A stretch of 64,000 bases of DNA from Streptomyces cellostaticus (GTDB taxonomy: Bacteria; Actinomycetota; Actinomycetes; Streptomycetales; Streptomycetaceae), in contig NZ_KQ948015.1 of the NCBI RefSeq assembly GCF_001513965.1, forward strand, positions 739,373-803,372, written 5' to 3'. The translations under genes and the position numbers were made by a program. The notes beneath the pieces were generated by a model, which saw only the letters and a list, made by a program, of their open reading frames with translations, was not told where the DNA came from and did not search any database. This document shows positions 25,370 to 38,264 of this stretch, in pieces; the first letter of the stretch is position 1, and each line of letters begins with the position of its first letter.

Positions 25370-26361
25370 GGTTCTCCCTTCCCTGGGGAGCGATGGCACG
25401 ACTGGCGGGGCGGCGGCTGCTGTTTGCCGTCCCGATCCTGCTCTTCGTGACCTTCGGCGTCTTCGCGATCGCCGCCGCCTCCCCCTTCGACCCGGTCAAG
25501 GCATACGCCGGCACGGCCGCCCTCGGCGCCGACGCCGAAACGCTGGAGCGGCTGCGCGAGAACCTGGGCGTGGGCCAGCCGTTCACCTCCCGCTGGTGGC
25601 ACTGGCTGACCGCGGCCCTCACGGGCGACCTCGGCCAGTCCAGCGTGCTGAGGCAGCCGGTGGCCGACGTCATCGGCGAACGCCTCGTGTGGTCCTCGCT
25701 GTTGTGCGCGGTCGCGTTCGTGGTGGCGTTGGCGGCGGGCACGGTGCTGGGTGTGCTGGCCGCCCGCCGCCCCGGATCCGCGCTCGACCGGATGATCACC
25801 TCGGTGGCTTACTCGCTGGAGGCGGCGCCGGTCTTCTGGCTGGCCCTCCTGGCCGTCTGGCTGTTCGCCCTCCAGCTCGGAGTGCTCCCGGCCGGCGGTC
25901 TGACCGACACCGCGAGCGAGCAGGTCACAGCCCATCAGGTAGCCAGTCACCTCGTGCTGCCGGCCGGGGTGCTCGCCGTCTCCCAGCTGCCCTGGTTCAC
26001 CCTGTACGTCCGTCAGGGCGTCGGTGATGCGCTCACCGAGGACCCTGTACGCGGTGCCCGCGCACGGGGGTTGAGCGAGCGAACGGTCCTGCTCGGCCAT
26101 GCCCTGCGCTCCGGCCTGCTGCCGGTCCTCACCCTGGTCGGCTCCCGGGTGCCCGAACTCATCACCGGTGCCCTGCTGGTGGAGAGCGTCTTCAGCTGGC
26201 CTGGCATCGCGGCGGCCACCGTGGAGGCGGCCACCGCCGTCGACTTCCCGCTGCTCGCCGCGCTCACCACGCTCGCCACCGCCGCGGTGCTCATCGGCAA
26301 CCTCCTCGCCGACCTGCTGTACGGCCTGTTCGACCCGAGGGTGAAGTTCAGTGACATGTGA
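25366..26361 (+). CDS. nikB: Nickel ABC transporter, permease
   Basis: This 331-residue inner-membrane permease (DppB/NikB type) has an N-terminal helix (LLFAVPILLFVTFGVFAIAA), five more hydrophobic segments, and the EAA-type loop GARARGLSERTVLLGHAL that contacts the ATPases. The start GTG overlaps the nikA stop (GTGA); an ATG at 25393 is an alternative. It pairs with NikC to form the channel. Confidence 0.85.
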   Translation: MRFSLPWGAMARLAGRRLLFAVPILLFVTFGVFAIAAASPFDPVKAYAGTAALGADAETLERLRENLGVGQPFTSRWWHWLTAALTGDLGQSSVLRQPVADVIGERLVWSSLLCAVAFVVALAAGTVLGVLAARRPGSALDRMITSVAYSLEAAPVFWLALLAVWLFALQLGVLPAGGLTDTASEQVTAHQVASHLVLPAGVLAVSQLPWFTLYVRQGVGDALTEDPVRGARARGLSERTVLLGHALRSGLLPVLTLVGSRVPELITGALLVESVFSWPGIAAATVEAATAVDFPLLAALTTLATAAVLIGNLLADLLYGLFDPRVKFSDM

Positions 26362-27238
26362 ACCCACGGCCACGGCGGATCCCGCCTGGCGGTCCTACGG
26401 CGCCAGCCGCCGCTCCACTCGGGCGGTACGCGTACGCGTCTCCGTCGCCCTCGTGGCCGCGATCGTGCTGGCCGTACTCCTCGTCCCGCCCCTGGTCCAC
26501 CTCGACCAGCAGGCCGTCGACCTGTCCTCGAAACTACTGCCGCCGAGTTGGTCGCACCCCTTCGGCACCGACGATCTCGGCCGGGATCTGCTCCTGCGCT
26601 GTGTCTACGGTATGCGCGTGTCCCTCCTGGTCGGGGTGGCGGCAGCGCTCACGGCGACGGTGATCGGCACGGCCGTCGGGGCGATTGCCGGAGCGCTGGG
26701 CGGCTGGGCCGACCGCGGTCTGATGCGGGTCGTCGACACGTTCTCCTCCGTACCGCACCTGCTGCTGGGCATCTTCCTCGTGGCCATGTTCCGGCCCGGG
26801 GTGTGGCCGGTGGTCGTGTCGGTGGCACTCACCCACTGGCTGTCCACCGCCCGGATCGTCCGCGCCGAGGTGCTGTCCCTGCGCGCCCGGCCCTACATCG
26901 ACGCAGCCGTCTCCGGTGGCGCCTCCCGGTGGCGGGTGGCGGTACGGCATCTGCTGCCCGCCGTGCTGCCCCAGGCCGCGCTGGCCGCCGTCCTGATGGT
27001 GCCGCACGCCATGTGGCACGAGTCCGCGCTGTCCTTCCTCGGCCTCGGCCTGCCCACCCACATGGCCAGCCTGGGCAACCTCATCCAGGGCGCGCGGGGC
27101 TCGCTGCTCGCCGGGCAGTGGTGGCCCACCCTCTTCCCCGGCCTGTTCATCGTCATCCCCACCCTCGCCATCGCCGGGCTCGCCGGAGCCTGGCGGGAAC
27201 GGATCAACCCCCGCCGCCGATCGGAGCTGATGCTGTGA
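26351..27238 (+). CDS. nikC: Nickel ABC transporter, permease
   Basis: This 295-residue DppC/NikC-type permease has the family-typical HPFGTDDLGRDLLLRCVYG segment after the first helix, the EAA loop (DAAVSGGASRWRVAVRHLLP) and the late SALSFLGLGLPTHMASLG motif. It starts with GTG inside the nikB 3' end (11-base overlap), so translation is coupled. Confidence 0.87.
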   Translation: MTCEPTATADPAWRSYGASRRSTRAVRVRVSVALVAAIVLAVLLVPPLVHLDQQAVDLSSKLLPPSWSHPFGTDDLGRDLLLRCVYGMRVSLLVGVAAALTATVIGTAVGAIAGALGGWADRGLMRVVDTFSSVPHLLLGIFLVAMFRPGVWPVVVSVALTHWLSTARIVRAEVLSLRARPYIDAAVSGGASRWRVAVRHLLPAVLPQAALAAVLMVPHAMWHESALSFLGLGLPTHMASLGNLIQGARGSLLAGQWWPTLFPGLFIVIPTLAIAGLAGAWRERINPRRRSELML

Positions 27239-28200
27239 CCGCCCGAACCCCGGTCCTCTCGGTACGCGGGCTGTCCGTGCGCTTCCTCATGCCGGGCGGA
27301 CGGCGGATCGCCGCCGTCACCGACGCGCACTTCGACGTGGCGGCCGGCGAGTGTCTCGCCCTGATCGGCGAGAGCGGCTGCGGCAAGTCGGTCCTCGCCT
27401 CCGCCCTGCTCGGTCTGCTGCCCGCCAACGCCCAGGCTGCGGGCCAGGCCCGCCTCGGCGACCTGGACCTGCTCGCCGCCGACGAACGCACGCTGGCGCG
27501 AACGGTACGGGGCCGCCTGATCGGCCTCATCCCGCAGAGCCCCGCCGCGCACCTCACGCCCGTGCGCACCGTCCGCTCCCAACTGGAGGAAACCGTGTCC
27601 GCGTTGACCGGCGTGCGAGGGCGGGCAGCCGTACGATCCGCGGCCGAGGCAGCCGCAGAACGTGCCGCCTTTCCTGCCGGCCACCTCGACCGCCATCCGC
27701 ACGAACTCTCCGGCGGCCTGGCCCAGCGCGCCGCCACCGCCCTCGCCCTCGTCGGCGACGCACCCCTGCTCCTGGCCGACGAACCCACCACCGGCCTCGA
27801 CCGCGACCTGGTCGACCACACCGTGGACGAACTGCGCCGCCACGCCGACACCGGCCATCGGGGCCTGCTCGTGATCACCCACGACCTGGCTGCCGCCGAG
27901 CGCATCGCCGATCGCGTGGCCGTGATGTACGCGGGCCGGATCGTCGAACTCGTCGAAGCGAAAGCCTTCTTCGACGCCCCCGGTCCCCGCCATCCCTACA
28001 GCCGGGGTCTCCTCCAGGCTCTCCCCCACCGCGCCTTCACCCCGATCCCCGGCATGCCGCCCGAACTCGGCAATCTTCCCGACGGCTGCGCCTTCGCTCC
28101 GCGTTGCGAGCGGGCCACCCACGCCTGCACCGCACTGCCCCAGCAGGCCGACGGCATCGCCTGCCACCACCCGCACGTACCGGAGGACCTCCGTGCTTGA
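27235..28200 (+). CDS. nikD: Nickel ABC transporter, ATPase
   Basis: This 321-residue ATPase has Walker A GESGCGKS, signature LSGGLAQR and Walker B LLLADEPTTGLD with the switch His in ITHDLAAAERIADR. The C-terminus has the oligopeptide-type extension with CAFAPRCERATHAC. It begins with GTG overlapping the nikC stop (GTGA). Confidence 0.87.
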   Translation: MTARTPVLSVRGLSVRFLMPGGRRIAAVTDAHFDVAAGECLALIGESGCGKSVLASALLGLLPANAQAAGQARLGDLDLLAADERTLARTVRGRLIGLIPQSPAAHLTPVRTVRSQLEETVSALTGVRGRAAVRSAAEAAAERAAFPAGHLDRHPHELSGGLAQRAATALALVGDAPLLLADEPTTGLDRDLVDHTVDELRRHADTGHRGLLVITHDLAAAERIADRVAVMYAGRIVELVEAKAFFDAPGPRHPYSRGLLQALPHRAFTPIPGMPPELGNLPDGCAFAPRCERATHACTALPQQADGIACHHPHVPEDLRA

Positions 28201-28861
28201 ACTGCACGACATCACCGCCGGATACGGCAGAGGAGCCCCCGTCGTCCGCAACGCCACCCTGGCCCTCGCCCCCGGCGAGAGCGTCGGCCTGCTGGGGCCC
28301 AGCGGCTGCGGCAAGTCCACCCTCGCCCGGGTCGCGGCTCTGCTCCACCGCCCCGAGGCCGGCACCGTAACCCTCGACGGTGATCCCGTACGCGGCTGGC
28401 GCTACCGCGCCCCACGCACCCAGCGCACCGCCATCGGCGTGGTCTTCCAGCAGCCCCGTCTCTCCTGCGACCCCCGGCTGCGGCTCACCGACCTGATCGC
28501 CGAGCCCCTGCGCGCCACTGGCCGCCGCGACGAAATACCAGAGTGCCTGGCCGAGTTGGCCCCGGCCGTCGGCCTCACACCCGACCTTATGGACCGCCGT
28601 CCCCACGAGGTCAGCGACGGCCAGCTCCAACGCGCCTGCCTCGCCCGCGCTCTCGTCCTGCGTCCGCGCTGGCTGATCTGCGACGAGATGACCGCGATGC
28701 TGGATGCCTCCACCGCCGCCGCGCTGGTGGCAGCCGTCGAGGAGTACCGCGCCGCCACCGGCGCCGGACTCCTGGCCGTCGGCCACGACCAGGTGCTCCT
28801 GGACCGCTGGTGCGACCGCACCGTCCACTGGAAGAAACTGACCGCCGCAGTCCATGAGTAA
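28193..28861 (+). CDS. nikE: Nickel ABC transporter, second ATPase
   Basis: This 222-residue ATPase has Walker A GPSGCGKST and Walker B LICDEMTAMLD. The signature reads VSDGQLQR, with Asp in place of the usual first Gly, and Met replaces Pro in DEP; both deviations are compatible with a heterodimer where one site is weaker. It is shorter than NikD and lacks the C-terminal extension. It starts 8 bases inside nikD and its end overlaps the next gene. Confidence 0.85.
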   Translation: MLELHDITAGYGRGAPVVRNATLALAPGESVGLLGPSGCGKSTLARVAALLHRPEAGTVTLDGDPVRGWRYRAPRTQRTAIGVVFQQPRLSCDPRLRLTDLIAEPLRATGRRDEIPECLAELAPAVGLTPDLMDRRPHEVSDGQLQRACLARALVLRPRWLICDEMTAMLDASTAAALVAAVEEYRAATGAGLLAVGHDQVLLDRWCDRTVHWKKLTAAVHE

Positions 28862-29313
28862 ACGGATGCAGTCCACGACCATCAAGCGCGCCGTCGCGCA
28901 GGACGCAGACCGCCTCACCAGCCTGATCCAGAACTCCGGCGCCTACCGGGGACCATACGCCTCGATCATCTCCGGCTACCGGGTCACCCCCGACTACATC
29001 GCCAGACACCGGGTTTTCGTGGCCGTCGATACGGCCGAACGCCCTCAGGGCTTCTACGCCCTGCTGGAACAGCCCCCGGAGCTGGACCTGGAGTTCATGG
29101 CCGACGACGTTCAGGGCAGGGGCGTCGGCCGGCTCCTCATCGAGCACATGAGCCGCCAGGCCCGGCCGCCGGCCTGACCGAGGTGCGGGTGGTCTCCCAT
29201 CCCCCGCCGAGGAGTTCTACCGACGCCTGGGCGCCGAGCGAGTGGGAACCGTTGCCCCCTCACCACCGAAGGTCCCCTGGGAACGGCCCGAGCTGCGGTT
29301 CACCACCGCCTGA
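28854..29313 (+). pseudogene. GNAT acetyltransferase with frameshifts
   Basis: The N-terminal 100 residues read as a GNAT protein (TIKRAVAQDADRLTSLI, then the acetyl-CoA loop VQGRGVGRLLIEHM) but the frame ends with TGA at 29177. The natural C-terminus continues in another frame (AGLTEVRVVSHPP) and, after a second shift at a C run near 29,205, as EEFYRRLGAERVGTVAPSPP to a stop at 29313. It is last in the nik operon, overlapping nikE by 8 bases. Either a genuine pseudogene or base-calling errors in GC runs. Confidence 0.7.
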
Positions 29314-29352
29314 GCCCGCACCACAGCCCCCCACGCCGGCCTCTGCAACAAG

Positions 29353-29387
29353 AAGGCTCCCGCAGGCATCGGGCCTGCAGGAGCCTT
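29353..29387. terminator. Bidirectional terminator between nik operon and sodF
   Basis: AAGGCTCC-c-GCAGGC and GCCTGC-a-GGAGCCTT form a 14-pair stem with one mismatch and a ~5-base loop. It lies between the convergent nik/GNAT operon and sodF. Confidence 0.75.
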
Positions 29388-29461
29388 CCCTTGTACCGCC
29401 TGCTCCGTGAAGGGTGAGAAGACGATCACGAGCAGGACGTCTGTGCGGCGCGGCTACGGCG

Positions 29462-30109
29462 TCACGGCTTGAGCAGCAGGCTGTCGCCGCGCTCCTTGGC
29501 GGCGGCGTAGCGCTTGGCCACGTCCTGCCAGTTGACGACGGCCCACATCGCGTCGATGAAGTCGACCTTCTGGTTCTTGTACTGGAGGTAGAAGGCGTGC
29601 TCCCAGGCGTCGAAGACCAGGATCGGGGTGGAGCCCTGGCCGACGTTGCCCTGGTGGTCGTAGACCTGCTCGACGATCAGCCGGCCGCTCAGCGGCTCGT
29701 ACGCCAGGACGCCCCAGCCGGAGCCCTGCGTGGTGGCGGCGGCCTTGGTCAGCTGGGCCTTGAAGCCGGCGAAAGAGCCGAAGGACTCGGTGATCGCGTC
29801 CGCCAGGTCACCCACACCGTCCTGGGCGAGGGGCTCGCCGCCGCCGTCCTTCGGGCCGGTCATGTTCTGCCAGTAGATGCTGTGCAGGATGTGGCCGGAC
29901 AGGTGGAAGACCAGGTTCTTCTCCAGGCCGTTGATCGAGCTCCACGACTCCTTGTCCCGCGCCTCGGCCAGCTGCTCCAGGGTGTCGTTCGCACCCTTCA
30001 CGTACGCCGCGTGGTGCTTGTCGTGGTGCAGCTCGATGATCTCCGGGCTGATGACCGGGGCGAGCGCCGAGTAGTCGTACGGAAGTTCCGGGAGCGTGTA
30101 AAGCGCCAT
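29462..30109 (-). CDS. sodF: Fe/Mn-type superoxide dismutase (Nur-regulated Fe-SOD)
   Basis: This 215-residue enzyme converts superoxide to oxygen and peroxide. Metal ligands are visible: His in [13 protein letters not shown], His in [11 protein letters not shown], and Asp and His in [13 protein letters not shown]. Length is normal. ATG 30109 follows GGAGGACG; a TTG two codons earlier is less likely. In Streptomyces the Fe-SOD is repressed by Nur with nickel, and a Nur site overlaps this leader. The divergent neighbour is nur itself. Confidence 0.92.
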   Translation of the reverse strand: MALYTLPELPYDYSALAPVISPEIIELHHDKHHAAYVKGANDTLEQLAEARDKESWSSINGLEKNLVFHLSGHILHSIYWQNMTGPKDGGGEPLAQDGVGDLADAITESFGSFAGFKAQLTKAAATTQGSGWGVLAYEPLSGRLIVEQVYDHQGNVGQGSTPILVFDAWEHAFYLQYKNQKVDFIDAMWAVVNWQDVAKRYAAAKERGDSLLLKP

Positions 30110-30130
30110 GTCCAACGTCCTCCGACGTTA

Positions 30131-30147
30131 TTGCGAATCGTATGCAG
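30131..30147 (-). promoter_or_regulatory. Nur box upstream of sodF (sodF-nur intergenic)
   Basis: TTGC-N9-GCAG (TTGCGAATCGTATGCAG) is one base off the palindrome and 22 bases upstream of the sodF start codon. Binding here would cover the sodF promoter or leader; it might also influence the divergent nur gene 136 bases away. Confidence 0.7.
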
Positions 30148-30282
30148 GTGCACGCTAGCAGTAAGAACGGTACCTTGCGATCAGGCGTTGGACCTAGGAC
30201 CCCCTCCCCCATGTCGCGCCGCCGGCCGGGGGCTGGCAGTCCGCGATCCGGACTTCTCGGCGGCGGCAAGGAAGGCAGACAC

Positions 30283-30732
30283 GTGACCATGACCCAGCCG
30301 TCGGCACAGCACGGCGCGGCGACACCGGACCACTCGGCACTGCTGCGACGCCACGGCCTGCGCTGCACCGCGAGCAGGCTGTGCACCTTGAGGCTGCTGT
30401 CCGCGTCCGGGCAGCATGTGTCCACCGCCGAAGTCTGCGCTCAACTGCAGGGGATGGGTCTGCCGTTCGATCAGGCGACCGTCTATCGGACCCTGGAGAT
30501 CTTCACGGAGGTGGGTCTGGCGCACGCCGTGCTCGGCCCGGGCCCCAAGCGCTACGGCGTCAGTTCCGTCCCGCACCATCACGTCGTGTGTGAGGAGTGT
30601 GGCCGCGTACAGGATGTTGCGATCGCTCAGATGAGTGAAGCCGTGGAACGGATCACCGAACTGACCGGACTGCATGCCGGTGCAGGAGGCTCGCTGCTGT
30701 TGTACGGCCGGTGTTCGCGATGCAGCACGTAA
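30283..30732 (+). CDS. nur: Fur-family nickel uptake regulator Nur
   Basis: This 149-residue Fur-family repressor has an N-terminal winged helix (RRHGLRCTASR, then FDQATVYRTLEIFTEVGLAH). The dimer/metal domain carries HHHVVCEECGRVQDV with the first CxxC and a C-terminal CSRC pair as structural zinc ligands. Nickel identity is inferred from the adjacent Nur boxes (TTGC-N9-GCAA), nik operon and sodF; Zur boxes of a different sequence were not seen. GTG 30283 follows GGAAGG with 7-base spacing; ATG 30289 is possible. Confidence 0.88.
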   Translation: MTMTQPSAQHGAATPDHSALLRRHGLRCTASRLCTLRLLSASGQHVSTAEVCAQLQGMGLPFDQATVYRTLEIFTEVGLAHAVLGPGPKRYGVSSVPHHHVVCEECGRVQDVAIAQMSEAVERITELTGLHAGAGGSLLLYGRCSRCST

Positions 30733-30746
30733 GTGAGTTTCCGTCA

Positions 30747-30807
30747 CGGGTGCGGGACGGCGCCGTCGGAACGGACGCTGTCAAGGCATGACGACGTCCC
30801 GCACCCG
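30747..30807. terminator. Long hairpin between nur and cobN 3' ends
   Basis: CGGGTGCGGGAC (30747-30758) and GTCCCGCACCCG (30796-30807) form a perfect 12-pair stem with a 37-base loop, right after the nur stop. It probably ends nur transcription; it could also end a transcript entering from the Nur box at 30867. Confidence 0.6.
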
Positions 30808-30866
30808 GCCGATGGCGGGGTACCGCTTCAGCACCCCAGCCGGCCGACCCTCGTCGAATCTAGCCG

Positions 30867-30889
30867 TTATTGCGAGTCATTCGCAATAA
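30867..30889. promoter_or_regulatory. Perfect Nur box at the cobN 3' end
   Basis: TTATTGCGA-N5-TCGCAATAA is the most symmetrical Nur site in the window (9-base arms). It is not upstream of any visible gene: nur ends at 30732 and cobN ends at 30894, both pointing towards it. Confidence 0.75.
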
Positions 30890-30893
30890 TCTC

Positions 30894-34523
<3,630 letters not shown>

Positions 34524-34594
34524 GCGTCGCCTGGCCTTCCTCGGGGTCCGCGCCCCGGGCGGTGTCGGAATGGGTCCCCCCTCGGACCAAGCCG

Positions 34595-34735
34595 AGGGCG
34601 AGGGAGGGGAGTTCCTGGCTCACCCGGCCTGGGGAGGCCGAGATCACAGTGGCGGGACCGCGCCGGATTCGCACCGGCTTCCTCTCCTGTCGCCGTGATG
34701 GCGGTTCGTGGACCGGGTGATCCACTGGGGAGCAT
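34595..34735 (-). promoter_or_regulatory. Cobalamin (B12) riboswitch upstream of cobN
   Basis: The minus strand carries the conserved core GAAGCCGGTGCGAATCCGGC followed by GCGGTCCCGCCACTGTGA, and further on a B12-box-like GAGCCAGGAACTC (about 34,615-34,627). Order and spacing match the AdoCbl class. Exact 5' and 3' limits are estimated. Confidence 0.88.
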
Positions 34736-34774
34736 AGTAAGGGTCACTGGAATAGCGCGGGGCATACATCGCCC

Positions 34775-36070
34775 ATGATCGTAGGTATGCTCACCGCCAT
34801 GCCCACGGCAGCCCTTCCTCCATCACCCCAGGCCAACCCGGCCACACGGGCGCGCGGTGACGCCTGCCCCGGAGCGCTGCGTCTGCACACGGCGGACGAC
34901 GGTGCCCTTGCCCGTGTCAGGCTTCCCGGTGGAGTTTTGACGCTCGGACAGGCGGCAGCACTCGGCCGCGTCGCCCGGCGGCTGGGCGACGGCGACCTGC
35001 ACCTGACGTCGCGCGGCAACGTGCAGCTGCGCGGCCTGGCAGCCGGGTGCGGCGGGGAGTTGGCGGAGGCGCTGGACACAGCCGACCTGCTTCCCTCGCG
35101 GGAGCACGAGCGGGTGCGCAACATCGTCGCCTCGCCCCTGTCCGGCCTGGACGGCGAAGGCGTGCAGGACGTGCGGCCCTGGCTGACGGCCCTGGACGCC
35201 GCTTTGTGCGCGAGCGATGCTGCCAGGAATCTGTCGGGTCGGTTCCTGTTCGCTCTGGACGACGGACGCGGTGACGTGACCGGCCTCGGCGCCGACGTCA
35301 CGGTGCGCGCGACCGGGGACGGCCTAGCGTGGCTCACCCCCGGGTCGGTCCGCGTGGCCGCCGATGACGCGCCGCTCGCGGCACTGGTGGCCGCCGAGAC
35401 CTTCCTTCAGGCCGCGCGGTCGCACACGGCACGCACCTGGAGGGTCTCAGAACTCCCCCTGCCGGAAGGCGAGCTGGACCGCCTGATACGTGATCGGCTG
35501 ACGGCCGCGGGCATCGCGCACGATGAAGGTCCCGAGCCGGTCGGTTCGGCCGACGGCCCGCCCCCGGGAGTCGTGGGCGAAGCCTTGTCCGCGCACGTTC
35601 CCCTGGGGCGGCTCTCGGCCCTCCAGTGGGAGGCGTTGACGAGGGTCGCGGACACCGAGCTGCGGCTGACTCCCTGGCGTGGCGTCGTCGTCCCCAACGT
35701 GGGCGCCACCGCTGCACAAGTCTCCGAGTCGCTCGAACGTCTCCGTGCGACTGGACTGGTGACCGACCCCGCGTCCCCCTGGCTCCGCGTCGGAGCCTGC
35801 ATCGGCCGCCCCGGATGCGCCAAGGCACACGCCGACGTCCGGGCGGACGCGGCGCGGACACTCGAAGCGACGGGCCGCCCCGCCCTCCCCTTGTACTGGT
35901 CCGGGTGTGCACGGCGCTGCGGACACCCGAGTGGTGAGCACGTCGACGTGCTCGCGACCCCGGAGGGCGGTTACCGCCTGTCGGTCGCCCCGGCGGACCG
36001 GGAGACGCGAACCGCCTTCGCAGCAGACCCCTCCCGGATGGGCGCCGCCCTGGCGGCGATCATCTCATGA
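34775..36070 (+). CDS. cobG: Precorrin-3B synthase
   Basis: This protein of up to 431 residues belongs to the sulfite/nitrite reductase superfamily. CobG uses O2 and an iron-sulfur centre to form precorrin-3B in the aerobic B12 route. Features include [12 protein letters not shown] near the N-terminus, and the cysteine set [10 protein letters not shown] and [12 protein letters not shown] in the C-terminal half for [4Fe-4S]/sirohaem-type binding. The start is uncertain among ATGs at 34775, 34787 and 34799, none with a strong ribosome site. It overlaps cobH by 4 bases. Confidence 0.88.
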   Translation: MIVGMLTAMPTAALPPSPQANPATRARGDACPGALRLHTADDGALARVRLPGGVLTLGQAAALGRVARRLGDGDLHLTSRGNVQLRGLAAGCGGELAEALDTADLLPSREHERVRNIVASPLSGLDGEGVQDVRPWLTALDAALCASDAARNLSGRFLFALDDGRGDVTGLGADVTVRATGDGLAWLTPGSVRVAADDAPLAALVAAETFLQAARSHTARTWRVSELPLPEGELDRLIRDRLTAAGIAHDEGPEPVGSADGPPPGVVGEALSAHVPLGRLSALQWEALTRVADTELRLTPWRGVVVPNVGATAAQVSESLERLRATGLVTDPASPWLRVGACIGRPGCAKAHADVRADAARTLEATGRPALPLYWSGCARRCGHPSGEHVDVLATPEGGYRLSVAPADRETRTAFAADPSRMGAALAAIIS

Positions 36071-36738
36071 CCCGCACGACGACCGAGAGCAGTGAGAAGA
36101 GCACCGTGACCACCCACGTCTATGAGAAGGACGGAGCGGCGATCTATCGCCAGTCCTTCGCCACCATCCGGGCCGAGGCGGATCTCGCGGGTCTGCCCGC
36201 CGATGTCAGCCAGATAGCGGTACGCATGATCCACGCCTGCGGGATGGTCGACCTGGTCGAGGATCTGGCCTACACGCCCGAGGTGGTGGCCCGGGCCCGC
36301 GAGGCCCTGCGCGCCGGCGCCCCTATCCTCTGCGACGTGCAGATGGTGGCCAGCGGCGTGACCCGCAAACGGCTGCCCGCCGGGAACGACGTCCTGTGCA
36401 CCCTGTCCGACCCGGCCGTCCCGGAGCTGGCCGAACGGCTGGGCACCACGCGCAGCGCCGCGGCGCTGGAGCTGTGGCGGGACCGGCTGGAGGGCGCGGT
36501 CGTCGCCGTCGGCAACGCCCCTACCGCCCTCTTCCGCCTCCTGGAGATGATCGAGGAGGGCGCGCCCCGGCCCGCCGCCGTCATCGGCGTCCCGGTCGGC
36601 TTCGTCGGCGCTGCCGAGTCCAAGGACGCCCTGGCCGCGCATCCTTCCGGGCTGGAGTACCTGGTGGTCCGCGGCCGACGCGGTGGCAGCGCCATCGCGG
36701 CCGCCGCACTCAACGCGATCGCGAGCGAGGAAGAGTGA
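36067..36738 (+). CDS. cobH: Precorrin-8X methylmutase
   Basis: This 223-residue enzyme (CobH/CbiC) moves the C11 methyl group to C12, giving hydrogenobyrinate. The catalytic His lies in [12 protein letters not shown]; other family segments are [20 protein letters not shown] and [14 protein letters not shown]. The ATG at 36067 overlaps the cobG stop (ATGA). An internal GTG at about 36106 ([10 protein letters not shown]) is a possible later start. Confidence 0.92.
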   Translation: MTRTTTESSEKSTVTTHVYEKDGAAIYRQSFATIRAEADLAGLPADVSQIAVRMIHACGMVDLVEDLAYTPEVVARAREALRAGAPILCDVQMVASGVTRKRLPAGNDVLCTLSDPAVPELAERLGTTRSAAALELWRDRLEGAVVAVGNAPTALFRLLEMIEEGAPRPAAVIGVPVGFVGAAESKDALAAHPSGLEYLVVRGRRGGSAIAAAALNAIASEEE

Positions 36739-38222
36739 GCGGCAAGCTGTACGGGGTCGGCCTGGGCCCCGGTGATCCCTCCCTGATGACCGTACGGGCC
36801 GTCGAGGTCATCGCAGGGGCGGACGTGGTCGCGTACCACAGCGCCCGGCACGGGCGGTCCATCGCCCGGTCGATCGCGGCGCAGCACATCCGCGAAGACC
36901 ACATCGAGGAAGCACTGGTCTACCCGGTCACGACGGAGACCACCGACCACCCCGGCGGCTACAAGGGCGCCATGGAAGAGTTCTACGCCGAGGCATCGGC
37001 CAGACTCGCAGCCCACCTCGACGCCGGGCGCACCGTGGCCGTACTCGCCGAGGGCGATCCGCTCTTCTACGGCTCCTACATGCACATGCACAAGCGGCTC
37101 GTCGACCGCTACGACACCGAGGTCATCCCCGGCGTCACCTCCGTGTCGGCCGCCGCGGCCCGCCTGGGCGCACCGCTTGCCGAGGGCGAGGAGGTGCTGA
37201 CGATCCTGCCGGGCACCCTGCCCGAGGAGGAGCTGACGGCCCGCCTCGCCACGACGGACGCCGCGGTGGTGATGAAGCTCGGCCGCACCTTCCCCAAGGT
37301 ACGCCGCGCGCTGGAGACTTCGGGACGCCTGGCCGACGCCCGTTATGTGGAGCGGGCCACCATGAGCAAGGAGCGCGTCGCCGAACTGGCGGACGTGGAC
37401 GCCCAGTCGGTGCCGTACTTCTCGGTGGCCGTGCTGCCCAGTCAGGTGGACGCCGAGCGGCCTGTACGTGAGCGGGGCGAGGTGGTGGTGGTCGGGACGG
37501 GGCCGGCCGGTCCGCTGTGGCTGACACCCGAGACGCGGGGCGCGCTGGCCGCCGCCGACGATCTGGTCGGCTACACCACCTACCTGGACCGGGTGCCCGA
37601 GCGGGCGGGCCAGGCCCGGCACGCCTCGGACAACCGCGTGGAGGCCGAGCGCGCCGAGTTCGCGCTGCAACTGGCCCGGAAGGGGCGGCGGGTGGCCGTG
37701 GTCTCCGGTGGCGACCCGGGGGTGTTCGCGATGGCCACCGCCGTGCTGGAGGTGGCGTCGCAGCCCGAGTACCTGGATGTGCCGGTGCGTGTGCTGCCGG
37801 GCTTGACCGCCGCCAACGCGGCCGCGGCACGGGCCGGCGCCCCGCTCGGACACGACTACGCCGCCCTCTCCCTCTCCGACCGGCTCAAGCCGTGGGAGGT
37901 CATCGCGGAGCGACTGCGGGCAGCAGCCTCGGCGGACCTGGTGCTGGCCCTGTACAACCCTGGCTCGCGCAGCCGGACCTGGCAGGTGGGCAGGGCGCAG
38001 GAGCTGCTGCTGGAGTACCGGGCGCCCGAGACGCCGGTGGTGGTTGCCCGGGACGTCGGCGGCCCGGGTGAGCGGGTGCGGATCGTGCGGCTGGGTGAGC
38101 TGGATCCGGCCGAGGTCGACATGCGCACGATCCTGCTCATCGGTTCCTCGCAGACCCGGGTGGTACGACGGGGGGACGGCGAGGAGATCGTCTGGACGCC
38201 CCGCCGGTATCCGGAGGCGTGA
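36735..38222 (+). CDS. cobIJ: Fused precorrin-2 C20- and precorrin-3B C17-methyltransferase
   Basis: This 495-residue protein joins two SAM-dependent tetrapyrrole methylases. Residues ~1-245 are CobI ([55 protein letters not shown]). Residues ~250-495 are CobJ ([69 protein letters not shown]). Such fusions are common in actinobacteria and may channel the unstable intermediates. GTG at 36735 overlaps the cobH stop. Confidence 0.94.
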   Translation: MSGKLYGVGLGPGDPSLMTVRAVEVIAGADVVAYHSARHGRSIARSIAAQHIREDHIEEALVYPVTTETTDHPGGYKGAMEEFYAEASARLAAHLDAGRTVAVLAEGDPLFYGSYMHMHKRLVDRYDTEVIPGVTSVSAAAARLGAPLAEGEEVLTILPGTLPEEELTARLATTDAAVVMKLGRTFPKVRRALETSGRLADARYVERATMSKERVAELADVDAQSVPYFSVAVLPSQVDAERPVRERGEVVVVGTGPAGPLWLTPETRGALAAADDLVGYTTYLDRVPERAGQARHASDNRVEAERAEFALQLARKGRRVAVVSGGDPGVFAMATAVLEVASQPEYLDVPVRVLPGLTAANAAAARAGAPLGHDYAALSLSDRLKPWEVIAERLRAAASADLVLALYNPGSRSRTWQVGRAQELLLEYRAPETPVVVARDVGGPGERVRIVRLGELDPAEVDMRTILLIGSSQTRVVRRGDGEEIVWTPRRYPEA

Positions 38223-38227
38223 GGTGA

Positions 38228-38256
38228 GCGGTGCCGCGCCATGCGGGCGGCACCGC
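38228..38256. terminator. Terminator between cobIJ and the NiCoT gene
   Basis: GCGGTGCCGC and GCGGCACCGC form a perfect 10-pair stem with a 9-base loop, 6 bases after cobIJ and 9 before the end of the convergent transporter gene. Confidence 0.75.
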
Positions 38257-38264
38257 CTCCTGCT

